Shown in pieces: positions 1 to 9,417 of a stretch of DNA of 64,000 bases. Source of the DNA: G963663495 sp963663495 (GTDB lineage Bacteria; Bacteroidota; Rhodothermia; Rhodothermales; Bin80). The notes beneath the pieces are model-generated. The model was not told the origin of the DNA, did no database searches, and worked only from the letters and a program-made list of their open reading frames with translations. Location: positions 1,364,001-1,428,000 of the forward strand of contig OY760427.1 in NCBI GenBank assembly GCA_963663495.1, given 5' to 3'. Made by a program: the position numbers and the translations under genes. Each line of letters starts with the position of its first letter. Positions within the stretch are counted from its first letter, which is position 1.

Positions 1-258
1 AGACTCAAGGAACACGGGATTCATGATAGTTGGGCGACGATCCGAGACAGGTTGAACAGGATTGGTCGGATTACGACCAAGATGGTTAAGAACCAATATC
101 GGTACCTGATCACGGAGGTGGATCAGGATCTGCCTCCGAGTATGGTACAGTTCTTTGCGGTACTGGGATACGTGTATGATCCCGATGCGACCCGCACCGT
201 GACCGAGCATGTGGAGGAAGCGAGTGCATCGGTGAGCCAGAAGCCTCCAGACTCATGA
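1..258 (+). CDS. IS1634-family transposase, C-terminal fragment
   Basis: An open frame enters from the window edge and stops at 258. Its 85 residues match the C-terminus of the full transposase at 40302-42170 almost residue for residue, with one R-to-G change and one P-to-S change. This part follows the catalytic glutamate region, so no catalytic residue is visible here. Whether the rest of the gene exists upstream cannot be seen. Confidence 0.8.
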   Translation, partial: RLKEHGIHDSWATIRDRLNRIGRITTKMVKNQYRYLITEVDQDLPPSMVQFFAVLGYVYDPDATRTVTEHVEEASASVSQKPPDS

Positions 259-484
259 CGATTGGTCCCTTCACAACGGTTGAGATAGCGTACTCCAGAT
301 GGAGCCACCAGAGCTACGTCCGATGGAAACGATCCGGGATAGATTGCGGCAAAACACCAGGCAATAAGGGACTCAAACCGATCCGGTAAATCTCACCATC
401 CATTGCTCCTGAAAAAACGGTCCAAATATGGCCACGGGAGAATTCCGTAGGTTAGTAGCACTACGAAATGGCGAAGTTAGGTTA
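1..484 (+). mobile_element. IS1634-like element, right-hand part, cut by the window edge
   Basis: The sequence from position 1 to about 484 is nearly identical to the 3' end of the complete IS1634-like element at 40085-42425, including the roughly 220 bp of non-coding DNA after the transposase gene. It is missing an internal stretch that the other copy has (near 42255-42325). The terminal motif ATGGCGAAGTTAGG occurs at the right end of both copies. Nothing else is recognised between the transposase stop and 510. Confidence 0.8.
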
Positions 485-510
485 GGGTTCGATGACATGA
501 TACGATAGCG

Positions 511-993
511 ATGCGAGGACAGTTAGTGCGGGTGGTGAGCGGTGGACAGACGGGAGCGGATCGCGCAGCCTTAGATGCGGCGGCGAGCCATGGGTTTGCG
601 ATTGGTGGATGGTGCCCGCGAGGCAGGCGTGCTGAGGATGGACGCATTCCGGATGGCTATCCGTTGGTGGAAACTCCGTCATATGAGTATGTACAGCGGA
701 CGCGCTGGAATGTGCGGGACAGCGATGGAACATTAATTATCGGGAACGGGGATGCGTCACCCGGGACGCGAGCGACCAAAGAGCATGCCACTGCATGTGT
801 ACGTCCGGTACTGGAGGTCTGCCCAGAGTCCGATAATGCGGTGGATGAGACCATCGAATGGTTGCAAAGAGAAGGCATCGGGGCGCTAAACGTGGCGGGG
901 CCACGGGACAGCCAAGATGTTGGAATTTATTATAGGACGAGGCAGTTTCTTGATCAGTTGTTCAGGTGCTTAGACGCGGATCGCAGAGCGTAG
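511..993 (+). CDS. Putative molybdenum carrier / YpsA-like protein
   Basis: A 160-residue protein beginning MRGQLVRVVSGGQTGADRAA. The N-terminal SGGQTGADRAALD motif (residues about 10-22), the GWCPRGRRAEDG segment and the later GTLII and ESP/DNA-type Rossmann strands are those of the cpYpsA family annotated as putative molybdenum carrier, related to the SLOG/LOG nucleotide-binding fold. Length is normal for the family (about 150-170). It probably binds a nucleotide-derived ligand in the cytoplasm; the molybdenum role is inherited annotation and not shown here. The gene overlaps the 3' end of the convergent aminotransferase by 24 bp. A nearby TTG or GTG start is possible but the ATG directly precedes the conserved strand. 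Confidence 0.85.
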   Translation: MRGQLVRVVSGGQTGADRAALDAAASHGFAIGGWCPRGRRAEDGRIPDGYPLVETPSYEYVQRTRWNVRDSDGTLIIGNGDASPGTRATKEHATACVRPVLEVCPESDNAVDETIEWLQREGIGALNVAGPRDSQDVGIYYRTRQFLDQLFRCLDADRRA

Positions 994-2094
994 GGCTGCA
1001 AGGAGCGCGTTCATGTCCGTCGCATCATTGTATACATGCGGGGAAACGCGAATGGCGTCGCCGCGGCGTGAAACTGATATATTCCGGCGTGTGACCTCAT
1101 ATGTGACACGATCCAGGGAAACGCTGGATGGGCATCGAATCCCGAAGAGATGGGTGCCGCGGTCCGCCGGACCGCCAATATTGTATCCAAGCGCACGGAC
1201 CTCGCGCGCGACCGAGTCCGTCAGGCTCCTGATGTAGGCTTGAATCCGGCTAGGCTTCCATTCCAGTACTAGGCGTAGCCCCGCAATCAACATGGGTAGC
1301 AGTATGAAGTTGCTTCTCTCACCGACATCGTATCGTATAGCACCGGGCTGGTAGGAATCCTGGTATTGTATCAGTCCTGCGAACTGTTCGCTCCCGGCCC
1401 GTGTGATCCAGTTCTCCTCAAGAGGTCTTCCGGTGTCAAATCTGGGACCGAAGTAGGCGGCGCCGATACTGTATGGACCGAGGAGCCATTTGTAAGCGGC
1501 ACAAATCAGGGCATCAATCCCCAGCGCAGTAGCGTCAATCGGCAGGGCACCCGCAGACTGTGTTGCATCAAGCACAAATGCAGCTCCGAATTGGCGGGCG
1601 CGATTGCCAATGGCTTCAAGATCAAAGCATGTCCCGTCGGTCCAGTGCACCGCGCTCATAGCAATGACTGCGGTCTGCGCATCAATGGCCTCAAGAATCA
1701 TGGTATCCCATGACGTGTGGGGAGCTCCCGGCCCAACGGTCCGTAACTCGGCATTGCTGTTATCTGCAAGGCGCCGCCAGGAATAGACATTGCTCGGAAA
1801 CTGCTCATACAGAATTACAATGTTTTGGCCTGGTGCCACGGGAATATTGCAGGCGGCCGTCGCTATGCCATAGGACGCGCTGGGAATGATGGCGACCCGT
1901 TCCGCGGGAGCGTTGATCAGTCGTCCAAACAAGGTGCGCACTGTACTGCTCTCGTCGAAGAACATGGCAGGTGTTATGGCGGCGGGATTACGCTTACGTC
2001 GCAGCCCTTCTTTGCCTGCTTCCTCAACGCACTGCGCCAGCGGTGCCATGTAGGCACAGTTCAGATAATGGCCATCCGAGGGGAGCGAGAACAT
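970..2094 (-). CDS. Aminotransferase class V (PLP-dependent, NifS/isopenicillin-epimerase-like)
   Basis: A 374-residue fold-type I PLP enzyme. From the chosen start, the cofactor aspartate lies in DATQSAG (D176) and the Schiff-base lysine in AAYKWLLGP (K202). PSASYGIATA (about 71-80) is the phosphate-binding strand and the C-terminus ends in the VRVSPHVYNDATD motif typical of class V enzymes. Substrate is unknown; cysteine desulfurase is unlikely because no catalytic cysteine loop is visible, and isopenicillin-N-epimerase-like or kynureninase-like enzymes are closest by motif. The frame stays open upstream to 2457, but those 121 residues look non-native and the usual length supports the ATG at 2094, preceded by AGAGG. 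ATG at 2115 is an alternative. Confidence 0.85.
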   Translation of the reverse strand: MFSLPSDGHYLNCAYMAPLAQCVEEAGKEGLRRKRNPAAITPAMFFDESSTVRTLFGRLINAPAERVAIIPSASYGIATAACNIPVAPGQNIVILYEQFPSNVYSWRRLADNSNAELRTVGPGAPHTSWDTMILEAIDAQTAVIAMSAVHWTDGTCFDLEAIGNRARQFGAAFVLDATQSAGALPIDATALGIDALICAAYKWLLGPYSIGAAYFGPRFDTGRPLEENWITRAGSEQFAGLIQYQDSYQPGAIRYDVGERSNFILLPMLIAGLRLVLEWKPSRIQAYIRSLTDSVAREVRALGYNIGGPADRGTHLFGIRCPSSVSLDRVTYEVTRRNISVSRRGDAIRVSPHVYNDATDMNALLAALRSAIRV

Positions 2095-2478
2095 GTGCCT
2101 CTGGCAGCGCAGCATATAGGCACCAAATGCGGTTGCGCTATCAAACCCTCCTATGAACGGATTTGATTCCCGTAGCTCGTGATGCAAGGGCACTGCGGAT
2201 TGGCTTTTGCATTGCTCGAAGGCCGGACACTTCCCTGTGCCGTCAAGCCAGATCCCTGCCCGCAGGAGGTGGCAGCCTCGGGTAAAGGCTACAGCGGATG
2301 ATGCAAACCGTTGCACGCCTTCAATAATACAGGCAAGGTGCTGCCGCTGCAAAGGCCTGCACGCTCCGGGATTCAGTACCCGCATACGGGGAGGATTATC
2401 GGCGCCATAACTACGGACGGGAACGTTGTGTCGCTTGCTTTGGCGGCCATGGCCCAAGCCTGCTTCCTTCTGAACCCG
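2095..2478. other. Spacer without a recognised gene
   Basis: 384 bp between the aminotransferase start and the end of the TonB receptor gene. The minus-strand frame of the aminotransferase continues open to 2457, but its translation shows no conserved motif. No RNA gene or strong hairpin terminator was seen. Confidence 0.4.
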
Positions 2479-5307
2479 TTAGAAGTCCGCCGATAGGCGA
2501 GCATACCAAGCGGCGCCGTTGGCATCCCACGGCGTGCTGCGAGGGTGTAGATTCCCTTGCCGCGAACTTTCGTCCGCGTGCGCAGGCTTTGAGGTATCAA
2601 ACAAGTTGTGCACCCCTACCGCAAGACGGTAACGGACCATGAACGATACCGCACCTTCTAAGCCGATAATCCACGCACCCTCAAATGTATCCAGCGTACT
2701 CTCGCCATTGCTATCGGCACACGACGAGCTACGAAAACGGCACGCACTCCACGAATCGTAATAATTTGCACGTACAAGTCCCTGCAGCGATTTCCATCCG
2801 TAGTGACCGGTGAGCACGACACGATGATTGGGATTGAGGTCCTCAATCTCTATCTGGCGCTGAGGCGTTAGCAGGCTAAGAATTACGGGATTGGACAGGC
2901 GTGTACCCAAGAAGTGATCAATCCGGGTAGGTCGTGCGTAGTCCTCAAGCGTTGTGGCAGTCCAGTTCCAGGCAGCGCTGGCGCCGGTGTCTTGCGCCTG
3001 CCAAGCCAGAACAAGATCAAGCCCTCGTGTTCGCGTTTCAAAATCGTTGGAGTAGAAGCGGACCTCTCCAAGGTTACCAACGCCGCCAAGAATGTTGCGC
3101 TGATCAATAATATCGGTGATCTCTTCTGTGAGTGGGATGTTACCTGTCACAGATAACCGATCCCGGAATCGGATGTCAAAGTAGTCAAGCGTCAGATCCA
3201 GGTTTGGTGACAGCCCTAGAGCGGCGCCAAGTGCGATGCTTGCCGAGCGTTCTTCAGAGAGTTCTCTGCCGCCCAGGCCCATGGATATGGGGTGGGTGGG
3301 AGGCAGCTGCCCGACCTCAATCAGGCCTCGTGCGCTGGAGAAGGAGGTAGTACGGAATACATTGATGTTGCTTTGTCCGGGTGTTGGAGCTCGAAAGCCT
3401 GTGCTGGCCGCAGCTCGCAGTGAAAGCATTGGCGTGATTCTATACAGCACAGCTGTTTTGCCTGTCATTGTGCTGCCAAAGGTGCTGTAGAAGTTTTCGT
3501 ACCTAACTGCCGCATTCAGTAGGAGAGCTTGGGTGATGTCGGCCTCTAAGTCGGCGTAAACGGCCACATTGGGGCGGGCCCACCGCCCGGCAAATCTGGG
3601 GTTGAGTCCCTGGTACCCGTTAGAGCCGACACTGAAGCCTTGGCTTGCATAAGGCCCCGCTTCCCAGGACTGTCGGTTTCCGGCAACACTCTCAAAGGTT
3701 TCTCTGCGCCATTCGCCGCCCCATGCTATGTTGAGTGGAGACGCTAGAGCACTCACGGCCACCGGTAGAGAGAAGTCCAAGTTGAAAGCGAACTCCTCCT
3801 GCACGTAGTCGCGCGGGCGAAATGATACGGGCGTCTGTGGTCCAAGCGACGCGTTGATAGTGTTGTGGATGAAGTACTGTATTAGGCTACGCGCGCCGCT
3901 GATGCTAAAATCCCAGTGTAGCTTGTCCTGCCACATGCCGCGGGTGCCCATGACAAGGCTTAGGTCACTAATGTCGGCACCAAACCGGGGCGTAAAGCCC
4001 CCAGGGAAGAGTTCATTAAACAGAAAACACTGATCTCTGTACGTATCAATGAAACGTTGCACATCTTCAAAGGAGGACTCCAAGTCTGGCAGGGCGGGTA
4101 GTTCTTGGCATGCGACGCCATCATCCGGGACGAGGTCCATGGCTGCACGCACCGCAGAATCACCGCTACCAAACCGGAAGACGCTGCCTCGCGCAGATTC
4201 TGTGCCGGGAGACCGAAAATAAAAGCCCGTCTCACTCTGCCGCTGGCCCCAGCCACCAAATGCGTACGCCATACTGTTGTTACCCAAGTCCAAGCTTGCA
4301 TTGACGAAACCCACCCAGGAGTAGTCAATGTCGGCATTGCCCCAGATCTGGGCCGGGTTGGCGACGGGGTACCCGCTCCCGGCGAGGAAGCGGGCATCGG
4401 TCCGCTGTTGACTGCGCACGGTCGGAGCCGTATTGCGGTATTCGAGGCTCGTGTTTACAAATCCGTTGCGCGGCAGGGGCAGGCCCGCATTAGCGGCGAT
4501 ATCAACATACTCACCATCGCCATGGAAGTATTTACCTCCGTGCAGTCGGACGATTGTAGTGTGAGGTGTGTCCCTGAGTTGGAAGTTAGCTACACCGGCC
4601 ACAGCGTCGGCTCCGTACTGGGCAGCGGCGCCATCGCGCAGAAGCTCAATTTGCTTGATGGCTATTCCTGGTATCATATTCAGGTCCGGCCCTTGGGCGC
4701 CGTCACCGAGTGAGGACCCGGACAGAGCGATGGAGGCGGAACGGTGTCGCCGTTTGCCATTGATAAGCACCAGTACATTGTCGTTAGGGAGCCCACGTAT
4801 GGCGGCGGGCCGCACGAGGCTGGCTTCGTCTCCGCCGGAAAGTACTGTGTAAGAGGGGATAAGCATGCGCAGCATAGCATCCATGTCGGTGGTCGGTACG
4901 CGGGCCAGGTCCTGCGGACCCAGCACATCTACGGGTACTGCAGAATCCTTCAGCAGGCGGGGGAGACGTCGGGAGCCGACCACAACGAGCTCTTCCAGGC
5001 GCAGGACATCATGGATAAGTTCCACATCAATGCGGGTCTGTCCGGGCCGGTGTGTTATCCTTTGCGTAACAAAGCCAACGAAGGAGAAGGATAGCAAGGC
5101 ACCGGGAGCGGGTATACGGATCGTATAGTTGCCGGCTGACCCCGTTGTTGTACCTGTGTCAGTGCCTTCAACGGTCACTGTCACGCCTGGTAGTGCCGCT
5201 TGAAGGACGTGATCAATGACCGTACCGGTTACTATGATCTGCGCGTGGACGGCGTGTGTTGCAACTACAGCGAGCAGCAGAGTCGTCCAAGGTGCGGAGT
5301 GTTTCAT
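2479..5307 (-). CDS. TonB-dependent outer-membrane receptor
   Basis: A 942-residue outer-membrane transporter. Residues 1-22 are a Sec signal peptide ending in AVHA. About 24-105 form a carboxypeptidase-regulatory-like domain (TGTVIDHVLQAALPGVTVTV), a feature of Bacteroidota receptors. About 115-235 are the plug domain, with RGLPNDNVLVLINGKRR and the DGAAAQYGADAVAGV segment. The remainder is a 22-strand beta-barrel with the usual TGFRAPTP strand and a C-terminal phenylalanine (WYARLSADF). It takes up a ligand using TonB-ExbBD energy; the ligand is unknown, as no SusD partner is next to it. An IS5-like element lies about 150 bp upstream of the start. A diverged copy of its N-terminus and upstream region is at 12898-13322. 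Confidence 0.95.
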   Translation of the reverse strand: MKHSAPWTTLLLAVVATHAVHAQIIVTGTVIDHVLQAALPGVTVTVEGTDTGTTTGSAGNYTIRIPAPGALLSFSFVGFVTQRITHRPGQTRIDVELIHDVLRLEELVVVGSRRLPRLLKDSAVPVDVLGPQDLARVPTTDMDAMLRMLIPSYTVLSGGDEASLVRPAAIRGLPNDNVLVLINGKRRHRSASIALSGSSLGDGAQGPDLNMIPGIAIKQIELLRDGAAAQYGADAVAGVANFQLRDTPHTTIVRLHGGKYFHGDGEYVDIAANAGLPLPRNGFVNTSLEYRNTAPTVRSQQRTDARFLAGSGYPVANPAQIWGNADIDYSWVGFVNASLDLGNNSMAYAFGGWGQRQSETGFYFRSPGTESARGSVFRFGSGDSAVRAAMDLVPDDGVACQELPALPDLESSFEDVQRFIDTYRDQCFLFNELFPGGFTPRFGADISDLSLVMGTRGMWQDKLHWDFSISGARSLIQYFIHNTINASLGPQTPVSFRPRDYVQEEFAFNLDFSLPVAVSALASPLNIAWGGEWRRETFESVAGNRQSWEAGPYASQGFSVGSNGYQGLNPRFAGRWARPNVAVYADLEADITQALLLNAAVRYENFYSTFGSTMTGKTAVLYRITPMLSLRAAASTGFRAPTPGQSNINVFRTTSFSSARGLIEVGQLPPTHPISMGLGGRELSEERSASIALGAALGLSPNLDLTLDYFDIRFRDRLSVTGNIPLTEEITDIIDQRNILGGVGNLGEVRFYSNDFETRTRGLDLVLAWQAQDTGASAAWNWTATTLEDYARPTRIDHFLGTRLSNPVILSLLTPQRQIEIEDLNPNHRVVLTGHYGWKSLQGLVRANYYDSWSACRFRSSSCADSNGESTLDTFEGAWIIGLEGAVSFMVRYRLAVGVHNLFDTSKPAHADESSRQGNLHPRSTPWDANGAAWYARLSADF

Positions 5308-5460
5308 TTTATAGTCGCGCCGAATACCCGAATATACCGCACCTCACATGCTCTTTGGAAGTACAGCCGGTGACCGCAAAGCCTTGTGCACTCCAATGAC
5401 GCATGAGGGCTTGATTCGGGATTTATTGCCCCCGTTCAGGCGTTCAACGGACATTCTCTA
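5308..5460 (-). promoter_or_regulatory. Upstream region of the TonB receptor, duplicated at 13140-13290
   Basis: About 150 bp directly upstream of the receptor start are clearly homologous, base by base, to the region upstream of the truncated receptor at 12898-13139, so this is probably the retained promoter and leader region. The homology resumes at 11401-11430, on the far side of the IS5-like insertion, showing that the insertion split a longer conserved upstream region. Confidence 0.55.
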
Positions 5461-5714
5461 GAGCCTTTTGCAAAACCCCGGTGTATTCGGCGGTGGTGGC
5501 GACCAAAATGCCCAAATTTTCGTGTTTTTCGACATTACGCCGGGAGCATTGGCATGCGTTGCCTTTGGATCCAGATGTATAGGCGGTCCATAGGCGATGA
5601 AGGCTTCCCGGGGGGTGAATTCGAGGCAGAATCCGTGCTTTGTGGGCACACCTATGCCTGGCTCCTGCTTCGCACAAAACCCGATTAGTGCAATTTACGT
5701 CTGGATTCCTGTCT

Positions 5715-6909
5715 CTATTGCACCATACGCAACAGCTGATCTACCGTCAGTACCAGCACGCCGAACATCAAGTGGCATGTCACCTTCTTGTGCCCACGCA
5801 CGCGGACATTACGACCACCAAACTCATCCTTGAGCCGCCCGAAGGCTCGCTCAACCGTTGAGCGCTCCCTGTAACGAACATCCTCAGGCAGCACCAATCC
5901 GGCTGCTCGCTGGGCCGTTTTCTCGCGGATAAGCGCCACCTTACCATTGCGTCGCGGATTATGGTCGATAATCGGCACGTGCCCCAAGCCTTTACTGTGC
6001 TCGTGAATCTGCTTCGCGTCGTATGCACTGTCCATCAGATCATACAAATTGCGTACCCGCAGTTGAGATATCGTAGCCAACGGAATCGCCGCCTGGCTAT
6101 CATGCAAAGATGCAGAGGAAACAAAACCGCTGATCGGTACGCCTCCGTCGGCCACATCCATGTGCAACTTGTACCCCGTCCATTTCTGCGTATGTCCCTT
6201 CGCATTGCGCTTAACGCCTACCGTACATCGCTTCGGTAACTCCTCCAACATCTCTATTGGCAGCTGGCCCACGAGCCGCTTCGGCTTCTTTGGACGCTCT
6301 TCATCCTTAGAAGGACCCGCAGGTTCGCACTTTGGACGCTCCGACTCCTTTTTCAGTACAGGCTTCTCTCGCGCTGCTATTGTGGTCGAATCACGCGATA
6401 GGTGCCCCACCAACTGCTCCGAATACCTCTCCTTTGTCAGGGCCTCATGTACACGCGTCGGCAAATCCGCCTCTGAAAATTCCCTGAACGCACGTGAAAA
6501 GGTCGCCTCACTCGGCACATCCTCTAACCGATGCCAACCACCCAAAACGCTGCAGCGTCGGATCCGAACGCAACCGCTCCATCAACGCTCTGGTCGTATC
6601 CATATTGAACACCATCTTCGCCAGGAACGCCCGCGCGAGGGCAGCACGGCTCTTCAACGGACGCCTTGGTATACCGTCCTGAGCACTGGGAAGAAAGCGC
6701 TCAACTCGCACCATCTCCAGTACCGAGAGCAGCTTCTTATGGCGCCCCTCCAAGGGGCCAATCGTTTCCTCCACCCAGGGAAAAAGCTCCCGTTGGCAGC
6801 TCGATCCAGAAACCGCGTAACTTAGAATTGAAGGACATGAGAACCTTCGTTTGTTGCGAGTTTGGTTTCTCCTCCAAAGATACCTGACACGGAGGTTCCA
6901 GTCCCTCAA
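5715..6909 (-). pseudogene. IS5/IS1182-like DDE transposase, frameshifted
   Basis: Two overlapping minus-strand frames make one transposase. The N-terminal frame (6508-6909) has the helical DNA-binding region (WVEETIGPLEGRHKK, then LAKMVFNMDTTRALMERL) up to LRSDPTLQRF. The second frame (5715-6545) continues with GWHRLEDVPSEATFSRAFR, the first catalytic aspartate in HLSRDSTTIAAREKP, the second in YDLMDSAYDAKQI, and the glutamate in RSTVERAFGRLKDEFGG. The frames meet at a TTTTGGG run and differ by one base. It may be a one-base deletion or a frameshift site; with a single copy here the first is the safer reading. Confidence 0.75.
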
Positions 6910-7067
6910 TTGTGCTTGCTAGCACACATTTTCAGTAAGCGTGTGGTGAAGTACAGGGTAGCGGGCTTTTTGGCGGTTTTGGCGGGTACAGTGTGGTTGG
7001 AAGGAGGAGAGCATGTGGGCTTGCCCGATCTGGACGATTCGGCGTCCGGCAGCTAGGCGGCCTTACC

Positions 7068-8622
7068 CTAGTGGGCTTGCCGTGCCTGTTTCCAATGATG
7101 GGGCAATAGCGCTGCTATGTCCTCGGCAGGATGTGTCGGGATGCGCTGGAATACTTCCATGAGCCATTCCATTGGGTTGATGTCGTGGAATTTGCAGGTT
7201 CCAAGGAGCGAATAGACCACGGCACCCCCGCTGGGATGCATCATGGGATCCTGCGAACATGTAGTTCTTCCTACCGATAGCCAGTGGCCGTATCGCATTC
7301 TCAACCAGGGTATTGTCCAACTCCACACGGCCCTCATCCAGATATCGGGTCAGCCTTTGCCAACGGCCAAGCGTGTACTGGGTCGCCTTGGCCCACGGGC
7401 TCTTGGGTAAACCATTATTCACCTCCAGCCACGGCTTCAGCTCCTCCAGTACAGGTCCGGCCCGTTCCTGTCGCAGTTGCTGACGAACATCCGCACTCGC
7501 ACCCGTTTTGCGTAGCCAACGCTCTATGAGGTAGAGCTTGCGTATCTCCTTCAACACATGCGCGGCCTTATCCGGCTCGTACGTCTTGCAGTCGAAGAAC
7601 TTGCGCCGGGCATGCGCCATGCATGCGTAGAGCGTTACGGATGGGTCCGCATCAAAGATGTCGTAAGCTACATACCCGTCTGTCTGTAGCAATCCCTCAT
7701 ACCCGTGCAAAAACCCCACCGGACCCGCCCGAGCACGGGTCTTCCGGTATTCCATCACCAACAGCCTCTGCTCTGGACTATGGTACACCCAATAAAAGCC
7801 TTTATGCAGCGATCCCTTCTTATCTCCATCCTGCACCTCCATCCTCGTCTCATCCGCCTGCAGATACCCGGTGGATAGCAACTCCTGCTTCAGAGCATCA
7901 TACAACGGGGTCAGGTGCCACGCAGACTGCGATATCCAGCCTCCCAGCGTGGACTACGCAATCTCCACGCCTTCCCGACGAAACCGCTGCTGCTGACGGT
8001 ACAAAGGCAGGTGGTCCGCATATTTGCCCACCACCACATCTGCCAACAACCCCGGACCAGCCATGCCCTTATTCACCATCCGTGGTGGCAACTCACCTAT
8101 GATCACCCCCTTATCCTCATCCCCAGGGTCCACATACTTCGGACGCACATACTCAATAACCTTCCTATGGGCGGGTACACGCTCCAGAACCAGCGTCTTC
8201 TCCGCCCCGATGCACGTCATACCACTGGTATCCCCGTCAGGCTCAATAGTAATCGTTTCGCGGGGCAGTTTCTTCAGCAGATCGTCCAGCGCTTTACGCT
8301 TGGGCTTGCCCTTCTTCTGCCGTCCGTTCGCCTTTTGCCCATTCTTCGTCTGTCCATTCGTCTCCGGCTCCGGTAGAGGGACCTCCTGCTCCGGCTCATC
8401 GAACAACGTGCCCTGCTGCGGGTCATTCAGCACACACTTTTCACTCTTGGGACTGTATAGCGCGCGTAGCGCTAGCATCAGCCGGTTATTCATATTCCCC
8501 AACTCTGCCTCAAGCCGGCTGCATCGATCATGCAGCCGATCAAAGGCACTGGCCAATTCGGGGTGCTGTGCAAGCAACGCAACCTGCGCGGGGGAGAGGA
8601 TAGAATGTGCTTCGGGCTGCAT
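7068..8622 (-). pseudogene. tnpC: IS66 transposase TnpC, copy A, with stop and frameshift
   Basis: Homologous over its length to the intact 532-residue TnpC at 60769-62367. Three lesions are visible. A 42-bp in-frame deletion removes most of the coiled-coil stretch after ASAFD. A lysine codon has become TAG at 7951-7953, after FRREGVEIA. An extra C in the run near 7225 shifts the frame after GSHDASQRG, destroying the last 50 residues. This copy should not make active transposase. Confidence 0.88.
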
Positions 8623-8682
8623 GGTGAGCTGACAACACCAGCATATTGCTTGTTCCCGAATCACACATTATATTTGGCCCGA

Positions 8683-9000
8683 TTATCGGCTTTTTACCGC
8701 ATATCGGGGCCAATATTTCACCGTCTTCAACGACACCCCCTCCAGCATCATCACCATCTGTGCCCATGTCGGCACATCCTCCTCTGGCAACGCAAACGTA
8801 CCCGTCTCCAAGCGCTTGTAGAAGATCGCAAAGCCGTTCCGATCCCATGTGAGCGCCTTCAAATGGTTTCGCTTCCTGTTGATGAATACAAAGATGTCTC
8901 CCGACATCGGATTCCGCTTCATGCCGCTTTTTACCAAAGCACATAAGCCGTCGAAGCTTGTGCGCATGTCCACCGGCGGTCGGTAAAAGAAGTACCGGTG
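8683..9000 (-). pseudogene. tnpB: IS66 accessory protein TnpB, copy A, start lost
   Basis: The frame contains YFFYRPPVDMRTSFDGL and the typical IS66 Orf2 signature IFVFINRKRNHLKAL. Compared with copy C, about 60 bp between two ACCGGTGC repeats have been deleted, removing the native start codon and fusing this region to the end of tnpA out of frame. Confidence 0.8.
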
Positions 9001-9280
9001 CAAAGAACCGCACCCGTATCCCACCCGGATATGCGATCTCTACCTGTGCCGCAACCCTTGGTGCTGCACTGCCTATCTCCACGAAGCCTCGGCTGTCCTC
9101 GGCTGCAGTCTCCTGGCGATGCTTCCGCCTCCAATAATTCAACTGCCCATACGAGATGCCGTGCTTTGCACAAAACGCCGCTGCGGACTGGGTCCATTCG
9201 TTATACTGCTCTACCAGCGGAAACATCTCTTCCGCCGTACGTTTGGGCTGTACCATACGATCTGGGGTCTGGGTTCTCAC
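8993..9280 (-). pseudogene. tnpA: IS66 protein TnpA, copy A, C-terminus lost
   Basis: About 96 residues match the TnpA of copy C (helix-turn-helix region with AAAFCAKHGISYGQLNYWRR). The last dozen residues are replaced by out-of-frame tnpB sequence because of the short deletion described for tnpB. The translation start is either the GTG at 9280 or the ATG 24 bp further in (MVQPKR). Confidence 0.8.
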
Positions 9281-9417
9281 GCCTAGGGGTAAGCTCCCCA
9301 GAACCCATCACCCAATCAAGATGTAGTTCACCGCACGCTTACCATTTTCATGGCCTGTAGAATCCTCCATCTGCACCCGCCGAGCAGTCAAATCTACCTG
9401 ACCAGCCCCCTATCTTA

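Larger units (their letters stand above)
6935..9342 (-). mobile_element. IS66-family element, copy A (decayed)
   Basis: Bounded by inverted repeats GTAAGCGTG(T/C)GGTGAA at 6935 and its complement ending at 9342, and flanked by a perfect 8-bp direct repeat CATTTTCA (6927-6934 and 9343-9350), the target-duplication size of IS66. All three genes tnpA, tnpB and tnpC are damaged compared with copy C (60636-63148). Confidence 0.92.

Noticed and set aside
2095..2457. N-terminal extension of the aminotransferase to 2457.
   Set aside because: The extra 121 residues have no family features and would make the protein far longer than class V enzymes; an open frame alone is weak evidence in this base composition.
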